Positions 1-9,431 are shown, numbered from the stretch's first letter. The stretch is DNA of 64,000 nt from Microbacterium sp. AG1240 (GCF_003635115.1 NZ_RBXJ01000002.1:310001-374000); one strand, 5' to 3'. A program made the numbers and translations. Notes: generated by a model not told the origin, from the letters alone.

Positions 1-146
1 GTCGGAGGGTCGACTACCTCCGATAGTTGGTCGGTCGTTCCCGCGCGTCGATCGCGTTCCCCTCGGATTGTGCATAAGATCGATGCCAGCCGAACTTCGA
101 TTCTGGCATTCGCGGCGCGCGCACCCCCCAATCGCGCGTGCTGCGT

Positions 147-180
147 GGCGGCACCTCATACCCCCCTATGAGGTGCCGCC
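147..180 (+). terminator. Strong hairpin, probable terminator of the gene left of the window
   Basis: A perfect 14-bp inverted repeat (arms 147-160 and 167-180) encloses a loop of six C. It is followed on the plus strand by the pyrimidine-rich TTCTCTTTCC. This fits an intrinsic terminator for a gene entering from the left, before the tad operon begins. The 284 bases before tadA hold no convincing gene. A smaller 7-bp hairpin lies at 2-23. Confidence 0.6.
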
Positions 181-284
181 TTCTCTTTCCCCGGCGCTCC
201 TCCCCAGCGCGGCGGCGTTGCGCGTTCTCCACCGCCGACCGCGATCGGCGGCGACGAGCGGATGCTTCTTCCTACGGTCGACGA

Positions 285-1352
285 ATGGTCATCCCCTTCG
301 TCGTCACCCCGCGTCCGCACTCTTCGCGCGCCGAATCGGCCGAGACCGTCCCGCTCGTCCCCGTCGTCGTCCGCGCGGCCCGCGAAGAGATCGCACCGAT
401 CGACGAGGGCTTCGTCTCGCGGCATCCGGTGCTCCAGTCGTTCGGGCGCTACCTCGACGATCCCGATGTGACCGACCTCTTCGTCAACGGCGACGCCGGT
501 CTCTTCGTCGACCGCGGCGACGGGCCCCGGCGCGTGCGGGAGTGGCACGCGGGCGAAAGCGACGTGCGTGACCTCGCGGTCGCGTTGATCGGGCTCGGCG
601 GACGACACATCGACGACGCGACGCCCTGCGTCGACGTGCGTCTCGGCCGGGGACTGCGGGTGCACGCGGTGCTCGCTCCGATCGCACAGCGCGGCACGTC
701 GATCTCGATCCGCGTGCCGAAGATCTCGGTGCCCGATCTCGACGACCTCGCCCGCGGCGGCATGGTCGACGCGGCCGGGGCCGCGGCGCTGGGCCGGCTC
801 GTCGCCGACCGCACGAACGTTCTCATCACCGGCGCCGGCGGGGCGGGAAAGACCACGCTCCTGTCGGCGCTGCTCTCGCGCGCACCCGAGACCGACCGCA
901 TCGTCACCATCGAAGACGTCGCCGAGCTGCGACTGCGGCATCCGCACCACGTCGCGCTCGAGGCGCGTCAGCCCAACCTCGAGGGCGCCGGCGGCGTCGA
1001 CCTGGCGCGACTCGTGCGCGAGGCCCTGCGCATGCGCCCCGACCGACTCGTGGTGGGGGAGTGCCGTGGTGCCGAGGTGCGCGACCTCCTCGGAGCCCTC
1101 AACACCGGGCACGAGGGCGGCGCCGGAACCCTGCACGCGAACGGTCTCGGCGACGTGCCCGCCCGGCTCGAGGCCCTCGGCGCACTCGCCGGTCTCGACG
1201 ACCGCTCGCTCGCTCGACAGGTCGTGAGCGCGATCGGCTGCATCGTGCATCTCGTCCGCGACCCCGATGGGGGTCGCCGGGTCGTGGGCGCCGCGCGACC
1301 GGTGCTGCGCGACGATCGGCTCGCGGTGGAAGGGCTGCCGTGGGCCTCCTGA
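285..1352 (+). CDS. tadA: TadA/CpaF-type secretion ATPase
   Basis: This is the hexameric cytoplasmic ATPase expected to power assembly of a tad (Flp-type) pilus or pseudopilus at the inner membrane. The 355-residue product has a Walker A loop GAGGAGKTT near residue 185. It also has a Walker B/Asp-box region (RPDRLVVGECRG) and the family signature NTGHEGGAGTLHAN. The ATG at 285 was chosen because TACGGT (273-278) sits exactly 6 bp upstream, the leaderless pattern seen throughout this window. The open frame continues upstream to 138 but that part is unlike the family. It overlaps the next gene by 13 bases, so the two are probably translationally coupled. The CpaE/Ssd-like partner usual in this locus would lie left of the window. 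Family assignment is firm; the substrate is inferred. Confidence 0.9.
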   Translation: MVIPFVVTPRPHSSRAESAETVPLVPVVVRAAREEIAPIDEGFVSRHPVLQSFGRYLDDPDVTDLFVNGDAGLFVDRGDGPRRVREWHAGESDVRDLAVALIGLGGRHIDDATPCVDVRLGRGLRVHAVLAPIAQRGTSISIRVPKISVPDLDDLARGGMVDAAGAAALGRLVADRTNVLITGAGGAGKTTLLSALLSRAPETDRIVTIEDVAELRLRHPHHVALEARQPNLEGAGGVDLARLVREALRMRPDRLVVGECRGAEVRDLLGALNTGHEGGAGTLHANGLGDVPARLEALGALAGLDDRSLARQVVSAIGCIVHLVRDPDGGRRVVGAARPVLRDDRLAVEGLPWAS

Positions 1353-2233
1353 CGCGGCGGTCGAACGACGGAGGGCCGGATGCGGCGGCCACCGCCGACG
1401 CGGTGCTGCGGCTCTCGGTGCTGCTGGCGGCCGGCGTGGCTCCCACCCGGGCATGGACGTTCCTCGCCGATACGGGCGACACGGTGGCCGCGAGCGTCTG
1501 CGCTGCCGTCGCCGTGGGCGGCGATGCCGCCGACGCCCTGGCGTCGGCCGGCGGGCCATGGCGCGACGTGGGAGCGGCGTGGGGCGTCGCGACCACCGTC
1601 GGCGCGCCGTTGGCGCAGAGCCTCCGCGACGTCGCCGCCGCGCTCCGAGACGGCCAGCAGGCCGCCGACGAGGTGCGCGTCGCCCTCGCGGAACCTGCCG
1701 CGACCGCTCGCCTGATGAGCTGGCTGCCGCTCGTCGCCATCGCCCTGGGCCTCGTGCTCGGATTCGACACGGTCACCGTGCTGGCCGCGAACCCGCTGGG
1801 CGTCACGTGCCTGCTCGCCGGCATCGGGCTCATCATCGCCGCGCGTCGGTGGAGCGCCGCGCTCGTGCGCCGCGCCCACCCCGCGGGTGGTGTTCCGGGG
1901 ATCGACGCCGAGCTCACGGCGATCGCCCTGAGCGGGGGAGCGTCGGTGGAGCGGGCGCGGGCGCTCGTGCGCGGCGCGACCGAGAGCCCCGACGACGAGG
2001 TCGACGAGATCCTCGCGCTGTCGACGACGGCGGGCGTGCCGGCCGTCGAGCTGCTCCGCTCGTCGGCCTGGCTCGCGCGGCATCGCGCTCGCACCGACGG
2101 GCGGCTGCGGGCGGCCGCGCTGTCGTCGAAGCTGCTGCTCCCGCTCGGAGTGTGCACGCTCCCCGCGTTCCTGCTGCTCGGCGTCGCACCGATGCTGCTC
2201 AGCATCCTGTCCTCCGGCGTGCTCGTCGTCTGA
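1340..2233 (+). CDS. TadB/C-like type II secretion system F-family membrane protein
   Basis: This is the predicted inner-membrane platform protein of the tad secretion machine, partner of the upstream ATPase. The 297-residue product starts at a GTG inside the 3' end of tadA. It has a central hydrophobic pair of segments (about residues 130-175) and a C-terminal hydrophobic stretch (LLLPLGVCTLPAFLLLG), typical of GspF/TadB/TadC proteins. Sequence between the hydrophobic parts is alanine-rich and weakly conserved. Only one such gene is seen where many tad loci have two (tadB and tadC), as in the compact actinobacterial version. The family call rests on topology and context more than on sharp motifs. 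Confidence 0.8.
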   Translation: MGLLTRRSNDGGPDAAATADAVLRLSVLLAAGVAPTRAWTFLADTGDTVAASVCAAVAVGGDAADALASAGGPWRDVGAAWGVATTVGAPLAQSLRDVAAALRDGQQAADEVRVALAEPAATARLMSWLPLVAIALGLVLGFDTVTVLAANPLGVTCLLAGIGLIIAARRWSAALVRRAHPAGGVPGIDAELTAIALSGGASVERARALVRGATESPDDEVDEILALSTTAGVPAVELLRSSAWLARHRARTDGRLRAAALSSKLLLPLGVCTLPAFLLLGVAPMLLSILSSGVLVV

Positions 2234-2281
2234 CACGCCGTCGCCCGTGCCCACCCCGTCCCACCACATGAAGGAGTACGC

Positions 2282-2524
2282 ATGACCGACACCCCGACCA
2301 CCGGCACCGACGCCCCCGTCTCGGCGAAAGACGCCATCCCCACCCTCACGCGGCGCCGGGCCGCTCAGCTCTTCCACGACGACGCGGGGGCCGCCACCGC
2401 CGAATATGCGATCGCCACGATGGCCGCCGTCGCGTTCGCCGGCCTGCTCGTCGTGATCATGCGCTCCGACGAGGTGCGCGGCATCCTGACCGACCTCGTG
2501 CGACGGGCGCTGACCTTCGAATGA
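2282..2524 (+). CDS. Flp-like small secreted peptide, DUF4244 family
   Basis: This 80-residue protein is probably the pilin-like substrate of the tad system. It has a charged N-terminal leader of about 35 residues, then GAATAEYAIATMAAVAFAGL. That matches the Flp prepilin pattern: a glycine before the cleavage site, Glu-Tyr at +4/+5 and a hydrophobic helix. A clear ribosome binding site AAGGAG (2271-2276) precedes the ATG. Its stop overlaps the start of the next gene (ATGA). No prepilin peptidase gene is visible in the window, so processing would need an enzyme encoded elsewhere. Confidence 0.8.
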   Translation: MTDTPTTGTDAPVSAKDAIPTLTRRRAAQLFHDDAGAATAEYAIATMAAVAFAGLLVVIMRSDEVRGILTDLVRRALTFE

Positions 2525-2871
2525 GCGCGGGCCTCGCGGCGCACCGGCAGCGGAGCCTGGGCGAACGCGGCTCGGTCACCGCGGAGTTCGCCGTCGTCCT
2601 GCCCGCGATCGTGCTCGTGGTGACTCTCGGGGTGGGGGCGTTGGCCGCCGGCGCGCGGCAGGTGCGCCTCCAGCACGCGGCGGCCGACGCCGCGAGGCTC
2701 GTCGCCCGCGGCGACGACCCGGGGCGCGCGCACGCGATCGTCGGTTCGGTCGGAGGCACAGCCGACATCCAGCACCACGGCGACCTGGTGTGCGTCGTCG
2801 CGTCGGCGCCGCTCGCCCTCCCGCTCCCCGACCTCACCGCGACGTCGTGCGCACTGGCGGGCGGCCTCTGA
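2521..2871 (+). CDS. TadE-like pseudopilin
   Basis: This 116-residue minor pilin-like protein carries the TadE motif: an N-terminal ERGSVTAEFAVVLPAIVLVVTLGV helix with Glu at the pilin +5-like position (shown here in full only as a hydrophobic segment, residues 15-38). A helical anchor and a small extracytoplasmic domain with two cysteines follow. It overlaps the DUF4244 gene by 4 bases and shares its last base region with the next start. It is part of the five-gene tad operon. The name is based on the N-terminal motif and operon position. Confidence 0.8.
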   Translation: MSAGLAAHRQRSLGERGSVTAEFAVVLPAIVLVVTLGVGALAAGARQVRLQHAAADAARLVARGDDPGRAHAIVGSVGGTADIQHHGDLVCVVASAPLALPLPDLTATSCALAGGL

Positions 2872-3200
2872 TGGCGGGTGCGGTCACCGGCGTCGGCGTC
2901 ATGGCCGGCGTGATCGTCGTGACGGCGGCGCTCGCCGTCGTGGGAGCCGCCTCGGTGCACGCGCAGCGGCTGTCGGGGGCGGCGGATGCTGCGGCCCTCG
3001 CCGCGGCCGACGCCGCGAGCGGTGCGGTCGCGGGTGTCCCATGCGACCGTGCCGCCGAGGTCGCCGCCACCGCCGGGGCCACCGTGACGACGTGCGATCT
3101 CGACGGCCTGGTCGCCACGGTGACGGTCTCGGCGCCGTTCGCAGCGGTCGCCGCATCCATCTCGGCTCGTGCCGGTCCTCCTCCTACCGCCGCGCCCTGA
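2871..3200 (+). CDS. Rv3654c/TadG-like secretion-neighbourhood protein
   Basis: This 109-residue protein has an N-terminal transmembrane helix (GVMAGVIVVTAALAVVGAAS). An alanine-rich segment follows (RLSGAADAAALAAADAASG), which is the hallmark of TadE/G-like proteins encoded next to actinobacterial tad genes. The ATG shares one base with the preceding stop (TGATG). It is the last gene of the tad operon. A 62-bp gap then separates it from topA, which has its own ribosome binding site. The exact role is unknown. Confidence 0.75.
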   Translation: MAGAVTGVGVMAGVIVVTAALAVVGAASVHAQRLSGAADAAALAAADAASGAVAGVPCDRAAEVAATAGATVTTCDLDGLVATVTVSAPFAAVAASISARAGPPPTAAP

Positions 3201-3262
3201 GAGCGACGAACGGCCTCTGCTCACAACTCGTGTGTATGGTGTGCAACGACGAAAGGACCCCA

Positions 3263-6013
3263 GTGGCACACGGCAAGAAGCTCGTCATCGTCGAGTCCCC
3301 CACGAAGATGAAGTCGATCCAGGGGTACCTCGGTGACGACTACGAGGTGTTGAGCTCGGTCGGTCACATCCGCGACCTCGCGAGCAAGAAAGACATCCCC
3401 GTCGAGAAGAAGGCGGCGTACGGCAAGTACTCGATCGACGTCGACAACGACTTCGACCCCTTCTACGTGGTCAACGACCGCAAGACGAAGACCGTCGCCG
3501 AACTCAAGCGCGCCCTGAAGACCGCCGACGAAGTGCTGCTCGCCACTGATGAAGACCGCGAGGGCGAAGCCATCGCGTGGCACCTGCTCGAGGTGCTCAA
3601 GCCCAAGGTGCCCGTCAAGCGCATGGTCTTCCACGAGATCACGAAGGACGCCATCCGCGCCGCCGCCGAGAACACCCGCGAGCTCGACCTCGCTCTCGTC
3701 GACGCCCAGGAGACCCGCCGCGTGCTCGACCGTCTGTACGGCTGGGACGTCTCGCCGGTGCTCTGGCGCAAGGTCGGCTCCGGCCGCGAAGGCGCCGCGC
3801 TGAGCGCCGGTCGCGTGCAGTCCGCCGCCACCCGCATGGTCGTCGAGCGCGAGCGCGAGCGCATGGCGTTCGTCTCGGCCTCCTACTGGGACGTCGAGGC
3901 GCTCGCCGCCAAGGGCGCCTCCTCGTTCACGACCCGTCTGGCCCGCCTCGACGGCGCGCCTCTCGCCCGCGGCGGCGACTTCGACGACCGGGGAACGCTC
4001 AAGAAGGCCGTCGTCGTCCTCGACGAGGCCGGAGCCCGCGAGCTCGCCGCGGCGATCGAGGCGGCGGGCGTCGCCTCCGTCTCCAGCGTCGAGGCCAAGC
4101 CCGGCACGCGCAGCCCCAAGCCCCCCTTCACGACCTCCACCCTTCAGCAGGAGGCCGGACGCAAGCTCTCGATGAGCGCGAAGCACGCGATGAGCGTCGC
4201 CCAGCGTCTCTACGAGAAGGGGTACATCACCTATATGCGTACCGACTCGACGGCGCTGTCGGCGCAGGCGATCAGCGCTGCTCGCGAGCAGGCCGTCACG
4301 CTGTACGGCGACAAGGCCGTGCCGGCGAACCCCCGCACCTACCGCAACAACGCCAAGAACGCGCAGGAGGCCCACGAGGCGATCCGTCCGTCGGGCGAGC
4401 ACTTCCGCACGCCGTCGTCGGTCTCGGGTGGTCTCGACCGCGACGAGCAGAAGATGTACGACCTCATCTGGAAGCGCACCGTCGCCAGCCAGATGTCCGA
4501 CGCCAAGTACGAGACGACCACCGTCACCCTCGTCGTGCAGGCGGGGGAGAAGGCCGCGGAGTTCACCGCATCCGGAACCGTCTACACCTTCAAGGGCTTC
4601 CTCGAGGCCTACGAAGAGGGCAGCGACGAGAAGCGTCACGCCTCCGATTCGAGCGACGACCAGTCGCTGCCGGCTGTCGCCGTCGGCGACACGGTCGACG
4701 TCCGCGACGTCGAGCCCAAGGGCCACGCGACCTCCCCGAAGCCGCGCTACACCGAGGCGAGCCTCGTCAAGGCGCTCGAGGAGAAGGGCATCGGGCGCCC
4801 GTCGACCTTCGCGAGCATCATCGACGTGATCCTCGACCGCGGCTACGTCAGCAAGCGCGGGCAGGCCCTCGTGCCGAGCTGGCTCGCGTTCAGCGTCGTG
4901 CGTCTGCTCGAAGAGCACTTCGCCGACCTCGTCGACTACGACTTCACGGCGGCGCTCGAAGACGACCTCGACCGCATCGCTCGAGGCGAGCAGGGCCGAG
5001 GTGCGTGGCTCAAGTCGTTCTACTTCGGCTCCGAAGACCAGGTGGGCCTGCGCAACATCGTCGACAACCTCGGCGAGATCGATGCGCGCGAGCTCAACTC
5101 CACGCGCATCACGGATGCTGCGGTGCTGCGCTTCGGCAAGTACGGGCCCTACCTCGAGATCGCCGAGTCGGCCGACCCCGAGGCAAAGCCCCGCATCGTC
5201 AACGTGCCCGAAGACCTGGCGCCCGACGAGCTCACCGCCGAGAAGGCTCAGGAGCTCATCGACGCTCCGGTCGCCGGCGATCGCGTGCTCGGCGAGAACC
5301 CCGAGAACGGCAAGCTCATCGTCGTCAAGGACGGCCGTTACGGGCCGTACGTGCAGGAGCTCGAGCCCGAAGAGCCCGAGAACGTCGACGCGGCGACGGG
5401 CGAGGTCGTCGAGGCCCCGAAGAAGCGCGGCGCCAAGAAGGTCGAGGCACCCAAGCCCCGCACGGCGTCGCTGTTCAAGTCGATGTCGGTCGACACGCTC
5501 GATCTCGAGACCGCCCTGCGGCTGCTCACGCTTCCGCGCGTGGTCGGCGCCGACCCCGAGTCGGGCGAGGAGATCACGGCGCAGAACGGACGCTTCGGGC
5601 CCTACCTCAAGAAGGGCACCGACTCGCGCTCCCTCGACAACGAGCAGCAGATCTTCGACGTGACTCTGGAGGAGGCGCTCGCGAAGTACGCCGAGCCGAA
5701 GTACGGCGCTCGCCGTGCCTCGAGCGCGCTGAAGGAGTTCGACAACGATCCGGTCAGCGGCAAGCCGATCCGCCTGAAGGACGGCCGGTTCGGGGCGTAC
5801 GTCACCGACGGTGAGACGAACGCGACGATCCCGCGCGGTGAGGTCGCCCTCGACATCACCTTCGAGCGCGCCGTCGAGCTGATCGCCGACAAGCGCGCCA
5901 AGGGGCCGGCCCCCAAGCGCACGACCACGCGCAAGGCGCCCGCGAAGAAGGCGGCAGCCGCCCCGAAGAAGGCGGCCGCGCCCAAGAAGGCGGCGCCGAA
6001 GAAGACCTCGTGA
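3263..6013 (+). CDS. topA: DNA topoisomerase I
   Basis: This type IA topoisomerase relaxes negative supercoils. The 916-residue product begins with a TOPRIM domain (KLVIVESPTKMKSIQGYL and later TDEDREGEAIAWHL). The catalytic tyrosine is Tyr324 in GYITYMRTDST. Four C-terminal repeats of the type GKYGPYLE / DGRYGPYVQ / NGRFGPYLKKG / DGRFGAYVTDG follow in place of zinc fingers, as in mycobacterial TopA. The protein ends in a Lys/Ala/Pro-rich tail of about 40 residues. The GTG start is supported by GAAAGGA at 3251-3257; an in-frame ATG at 3236 lies upstream of that site and is less likely. Its stop overlaps the start of tmk. Confidence 0.97.
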   Translation: MAHGKKLVIVESPTKMKSIQGYLGDDYEVLSSVGHIRDLASKKDIPVEKKAAYGKYSIDVDNDFDPFYVVNDRKTKTVAELKRALKTADEVLLATDEDREGEAIAWHLLEVLKPKVPVKRMVFHEITKDAIRAAAENTRELDLALVDAQETRRVLDRLYGWDVSPVLWRKVGSGREGAALSAGRVQSAATRMVVERERERMAFVSASYWDVEALAAKGASSFTTRLARLDGAPLARGGDFDDRGTLKKAVVVLDEAGARELAAAIEAAGVASVSSVEAKPGTRSPKPPFTTSTLQQEAGRKLSMSAKHAMSVAQRLYEKGYITYMRTDSTALSAQAISAAREQAVTLYGDKAVPANPRTYRNNAKNAQEAHEAIRPSGEHFRTPSSVSGGLDRDEQKMYDLIWKRTVASQMSDAKYETTTVTLVVQAGEKAAEFTASGTVYTFKGFLEAYEEGSDEKRHASDSSDDQSLPAVAVGDTVDVRDVEPKGHATSPKPRYTEASLVKALEEKGIGRPSTFASIIDVILDRGYVSKRGQALVPSWLAFSVVRLLEEHFADLVDYDFTAALEDDLDRIARGEQGRGAWLKSFYFGSEDQVGLRNIVDNLGEIDARELNSTRITDAAVLRFGKYGPYLEIAESADPEAKPRIVNVPEDLAPDELTAEKAQELIDAPVAGDRVLGENPENGKLIVVKDGRYGPYVQELEPEEPENVDAATGEVVEAPKKRGAKKVEAPKPRTASLFKSMSVDTLDLETALRLLTLPRVVGADPESGEEITAQNGRFGPYLKKGTDSRSLDNEQQIFDVTLEEALAKYAEPKYGARRASSALKEFDNDPVSGKPIRLKDGRFGAYVTDGETNATIPRGEVALDITFERAVELIADKRAKGPAPKRTTTRKAPAKKAAAAPKKAAAPKKAAPKKTS

Positions 6014-6657
6014 CCGAGGTCACGTCGGTCGGAGCGTCTCCGTCCGGTCTGTTCGTCACGCTCGAGGGCGGTGACGGCGTCGGCAAGACGACGCAGGCAC
6101 GCCTGCTCGAGGAGTGGTTGGCGGGTGAGGGTCGCACGGTCGTGCGCACCCGCGAGCCGGGCGGCACCGAGGTCGGGGTGCTCATCCGCGACATCGTGCT
6201 GCACCACCGCGGCGACGTGGCGCCGCGCGCCGAGGCGCTGCTGTACGCCGCCGACCGAGCGCACCACGTCGAGACGGTGGTGCGACCGGCGATCGCCCGC
6301 GGCGAGGTCGTGATCCAAGACCGCTATCTCGACTCGTCGGTCGCCTACCAGGGCGCCGGGCGCGTGCTCGACGCGGGCGAGGTGCGCGACCTGTCGCTGT
6401 GGGCCGCGAACGGTCTGCTGCCGCAGGTGACGGTGCTGCTCGATCTCGACCCGACCGCCGCCCGGGCTCGCCTCGACGCCGACGACAAGCCGTTCGACCG
6501 CCTCGAGTCCGAGAAGCACGAGTTCCACGCCCGGGTGCGGTCGGCCTTCCTCGCGCTCGCCGCGTCGGAGCCGGAACGCTTCCTCGTCCTCGACGCGTCC
6601 CGTCCCGTCGACGAGATCGCCGCCGCGATCCGCGAACGCGTCGCCGCCGTCCTGTGA
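6010..6657 (+). CDS. tmk: Thymidylate kinase
   Basis: This enzyme phosphorylates dTMP to dTDP for DNA synthesis. The 215-residue product has the P-loop EGGDGVGKTT, the DR(Y) motif in IQDRYLDSSVAYQGAGR, and the substrate-binding REPGGTEVG. It starts with GTG in a 4-base overlap (GTGA) with topA, so the two are very likely co-transcribed and translationally coupled. Its length is normal for the family. Confidence 0.95.
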   Translation: MTEVTSVGASPSGLFVTLEGGDGVGKTTQARLLEEWLAGEGRTVVRTREPGGTEVGVLIRDIVLHHRGDVAPRAEALLYAADRAHHVETVVRPAIARGEVVIQDRYLDSSVAYQGAGRVLDAGEVRDLSLWAANGLLPQVTVLLDLDPTAARARLDADDKPFDRLESEKHEFHARVRSAFLALAASEPERFLVLDASRPVDEIAAAIRERVAAVL

Positions 6658-6717
6658 CGAGGGCGGATGCTGCGCCGACGCGCGGCGCTGTCGTGACCCG
6701 CGTCTAGGGTGGTAGCC

Positions 6718-7884
6718 ATGTCTGGTGCCGTGATCGACTCCGTCGGAGTCGGCGCGCCGTGGGACGCCGTGTGGGGTCAGGACGAGGCCGTGAACGCGCT
6801 GCGCACCGCAGCATCCGATCCCTCCGCCCTCGCTCACGCGTGGCTCATCACGGGTCCGCCGGGGTCAGGACGCTCGACACTGGCCCGCGCCTTCGGGGCG
6901 GCGCTGATCGCCGAGCCCGGCGACACGGCGGCGATGAATCAGGTGCTCGCCGGAACGCACCCCGACATGACCGCGCTTCGCACCGAGGGCGTCATCATCT
7001 CGATCAAAGAGGCGCGCGCCCTCGTCGAGCGCTCGTACTTCTCGCCGTCGCTCGGCCGCTACCGCGTCATCGTGATGGAAGACGCCGACCGCATGGCCGA
7101 GCGCACCTCCAATGTGCTGCTCAAGGCGCTCGAGGAGCCCCCGGAGCGCACCGTGTGGGTGCTGTGCGCCCCCAGCGACGCCGACCTGCTGCCGACGATC
7201 CGATCGCGCGTGCGCGTGCTGCGATTGCGCGAACCCGAGGTCGACGACGTCGCCGATCTTCTCGTACAGCGCACCGGTGTCGACCGCGTGGTCGCGCTGG
7301 AGTCGGCCCGGCACGCCCAGCGGCACATCGGCATGGCGCAGCGGCTCGCCACCGACGCCGACGCGCGTGCGCGGAGGGCCGAGACGCTCGCCGCCGTGCT
7401 GCGGGTGCGCGGGGTCGGCGACGCCGTCGAGGTCGCGGGCCAGATCGTGCGCGTCGCCACCGACGACGCCAAGGCTCTCACCGCGGTCCGCGACGAGCAG
7501 GAGCGCGCTGCACTGCTGCGCACGATGGGCGTCGCCGAGGGTGCAGCCGTTCCGCCCGCGGTGCGGGGGCAGGTCAACCAGCTCGAAGACGATCAGAAGC
7601 GGCGGGCGACCCGCAGCCTGCGCGACGGCATCGATCGCGTTCTGACCGACCTGCAGGCGCTCTACCGCGACGTCGTGCTGCTGCAGTTCGGGCGCGACCA
7701 CGACCTGATCAACCCCGAGCTCGCCGACGAGCTGCGCGCGGTCGCGGCCGATTGGTCGGCGACGCGCACCCTCGCGGTGCTCGACCGGATCGCGGTGACC
7801 CGCCGCAACCTCGAGCAGAACGTCGCGCCGCTCCTGGCCCTGGAGAGCATGTTGATCACCGTCGCGAACGGCAGCGAACCGTGA
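6718..7884 (+). CDS. holB: DNA polymerase III delta' subunit
   Basis: This clamp-loader subunit helps load the sliding clamp at replication forks. The 388-residue product has an AAA+ fold with a P-loop-like GPPGSGRSTLARAF, in which the usual Lys of GKT/S is replaced by Arg. It also has VMEDADRMAERTSNVLLKALEEPP, typical of delta'. The zinc-binding cysteine cluster of many delta' proteins is not evident. The ATG at 6718 lies 7 bp after a -10-like TAGGGT, so this gene may also be transcribed leaderless from its own promoter. The next gene overlaps it (GTGA). Confidence 0.9.
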   Translation: MSGAVIDSVGVGAPWDAVWGQDEAVNALRTAASDPSALAHAWLITGPPGSGRSTLARAFGAALIAEPGDTAAMNQVLAGTHPDMTALRTEGVIISIKEARALVERSYFSPSLGRYRVIVMEDADRMAERTSNVLLKALEEPPERTVWVLCAPSDADLLPTIRSRVRVLRLREPEVDDVADLLVQRTGVDRVVALESARHAQRHIGMAQRLATDADARARRAETLAAVLRVRGVGDAVEVAGQIVRVATDDAKALTAVRDEQERAALLRTMGVAEGAAVPPAVRGQVNQLEDDQKRRATRSLRDGIDRVLTDLQALYRDVVLLQFGRDHDLINPELADELRAVAADWSATRTLAVLDRIAVTRRNLEQNVAPLLALESMLITVANGSEP

Positions 7885-9422
7885 CGCGGGTGCGGAGCCG
7901 GATCGCTGCCGCCGTCGCGGTTCTGACCTCCGTCGTCCTCGTCGCGAGCGGATGCTCGGCGTTCACGTCGAACTCCTGGGCTCCGCCGCCGTCGGTGACG
8001 CCCGACGTCTCAGGTGTCTCGGCCGATCTGCTCCCTTTCTACGATCAGGACGTCGCGTGGGAGTCGTGCGCGGCAGAGGAGCAGTTCGACTGCGCGAACG
8101 TGCGCGTGCCGCGCGACTGGAGTGCTCCCGCATCGGGTGAGATCGAGATCGCCGTCATCCGGCATCGGGCCGACAGCGGTGCGCCGATCGGATCGCTGTT
8201 CACCAATCCGGGCGGGCCGGGCGTCAGCGGGGTCGACACCCTCCGTCAGGCCCTCGACGTCGTCGCCGGCTCTGCGCTCCGCGAGAACTACGACGTGATC
8301 GGCTTCGACCCGCGGGGCGTCGGCGCCTCGACGGCGATCGATTGCTACGACACGGCCGACCTCGACCAGTACCTGTACGACATCCCCGACGCCCCGCGCG
8401 GCAGCGATGAATGGGCGGCCGAGATCGAGGCGCGCGACGCCGCGTTCGCCGCGGCATGCGATGCGAACAGCGACGGACTCCTGCCGTTCGTCTCTACCGA
8501 GAACGCCGCGCGCGATCTCGACGTGCTTCGCGCCGTCATGGGCGAGACGACGCTCGACTACCTGGGCTACTCCTGGGGCACGGCCCTGGGTGCCGCGTAC
8601 GCCGAGCTGCACCCCGACCGGGTCGGTCGCATGGTGCTCGACGGCGCGCTCGATCCCTCCATCCCGGGCACCGAGGTCGGCGTCGGTCAGATGGAGGGGT
8701 TCCAGAGGTCGCTCGACGCCTTCCTCACGGCGTGCGTCTCGTTCGACGACTGCCCGTTCCGCGGCACTCTCGCCGATGCGACGGCCGACCTCGACGCCCT
8801 GTTCGCGTCGGTCGATGCTCGCCCGATCGTCGCCGCCGACGGGCGGGAGCTCGGCGCTGACACGCTGATGCTCGCCCTGCTTAACGCGCTCTACTCACCC
8901 GCGAGCTGGCCGTACCTGCGCGTCACGCTCTCGGGAGTGCAGAACGGAGATCCGGCGCCGGCGTTCACGCTGGCCGACGCCTACAACGCGCGTCAGGGCG
9001 GCGACTACGTGGGCAATTCCGAAGAGGCGTTCCCGGCCTACAACTGCATGGACTACCCCGCGGCAGGCGAGGCGGAGACGCAGGCGGCTCAGGCCGAGCT
9101 CGAGCAGGTGGCGCCGCTCGCCGCGGAGTACTTCAGCGGCCCCGACGTCTGCGAGCAGTGGCCCTACCCGCCCACCGGAACGAGAGGCCCCGTCTCGGCC
9201 GACGGGGCAGCGCCCATTCTGGTGATCGGCACCACCAGCGACCCCGCCACCCCCTACCAGTGGGCGGTCTCACTGGCCGAGCAGCTGACGTCGGGCGTGC
9301 TGGTCACCCGCGTCGGCGAGGGGCACACCGGCTACAACAAGGGCAACACCTGTGTCGACGACGCGGTGGTCGCGTATCTCGTCGACGGGGTGGTTCCCGA
9401 CGCCGACATCCGCTGCGAGTGA
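7881..9422 (+). CDS. Secreted alpha/beta-hydrolase lipoprotein, tripeptidyl-aminopeptidase type
   Basis: This is a predicted lipid-anchored exported peptidase of the SlpD/SlpE (S33-like) group, which trims tripeptides from peptide N-termini. The 513-residue product has a signal peptide ending in the lipobox VASGC (lipidated Cys25). The catalytic Ser231 lies in GYSWGTALG. A likely Asp sits in TTSDPATP and the His in GEGHTGYN. NPGGPGVSG forms the oxyanion region. The GTG start overlaps the holB stop. Substrate specificity is not determined by the sequence. Confidence 0.85.
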   Translation: MTRVRSRIAAAVAVLTSVVLVASGCSAFTSNSWAPPPSVTPDVSGVSADLLPFYDQDVAWESCAAEEQFDCANVRVPRDWSAPASGEIEIAVIRHRADSGAPIGSLFTNPGGPGVSGVDTLRQALDVVAGSALRENYDVIGFDPRGVGASTAIDCYDTADLDQYLYDIPDAPRGSDEWAAEIEARDAAFAAACDANSDGLLPFVSTENAARDLDVLRAVMGETTLDYLGYSWGTALGAAYAELHPDRVGRMVLDGALDPSIPGTEVGVGQMEGFQRSLDAFLTACVSFDDCPFRGTLADATADLDALFASVDARPIVAADGRELGADTLMLALLNALYSPASWPYLRVTLSGVQNGDPAPAFTLADAYNARQGGDYVGNSEEAFPAYNCMDYPAAGEAETQAAQAELEQVAPLAAEYFSGPDVCEQWPYPPTGTRGPVSADGAAPILVIGTTSDPATPYQWAVSLAEQLTSGVLVTRVGEGHTGYNKGNTCVDDAVVAYLVDGVVPDADIRCE

Positions 9423-9431
9423 GGGTCGTGG

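Noticed and set aside
138..284. Longer N-terminal extension of tadA
   Set aside because: The open frame continues to 138, but the extra 49 residues are Arg-rich and unlike the family. A -10-like box sits exactly 6 bp before the ATG at 285.
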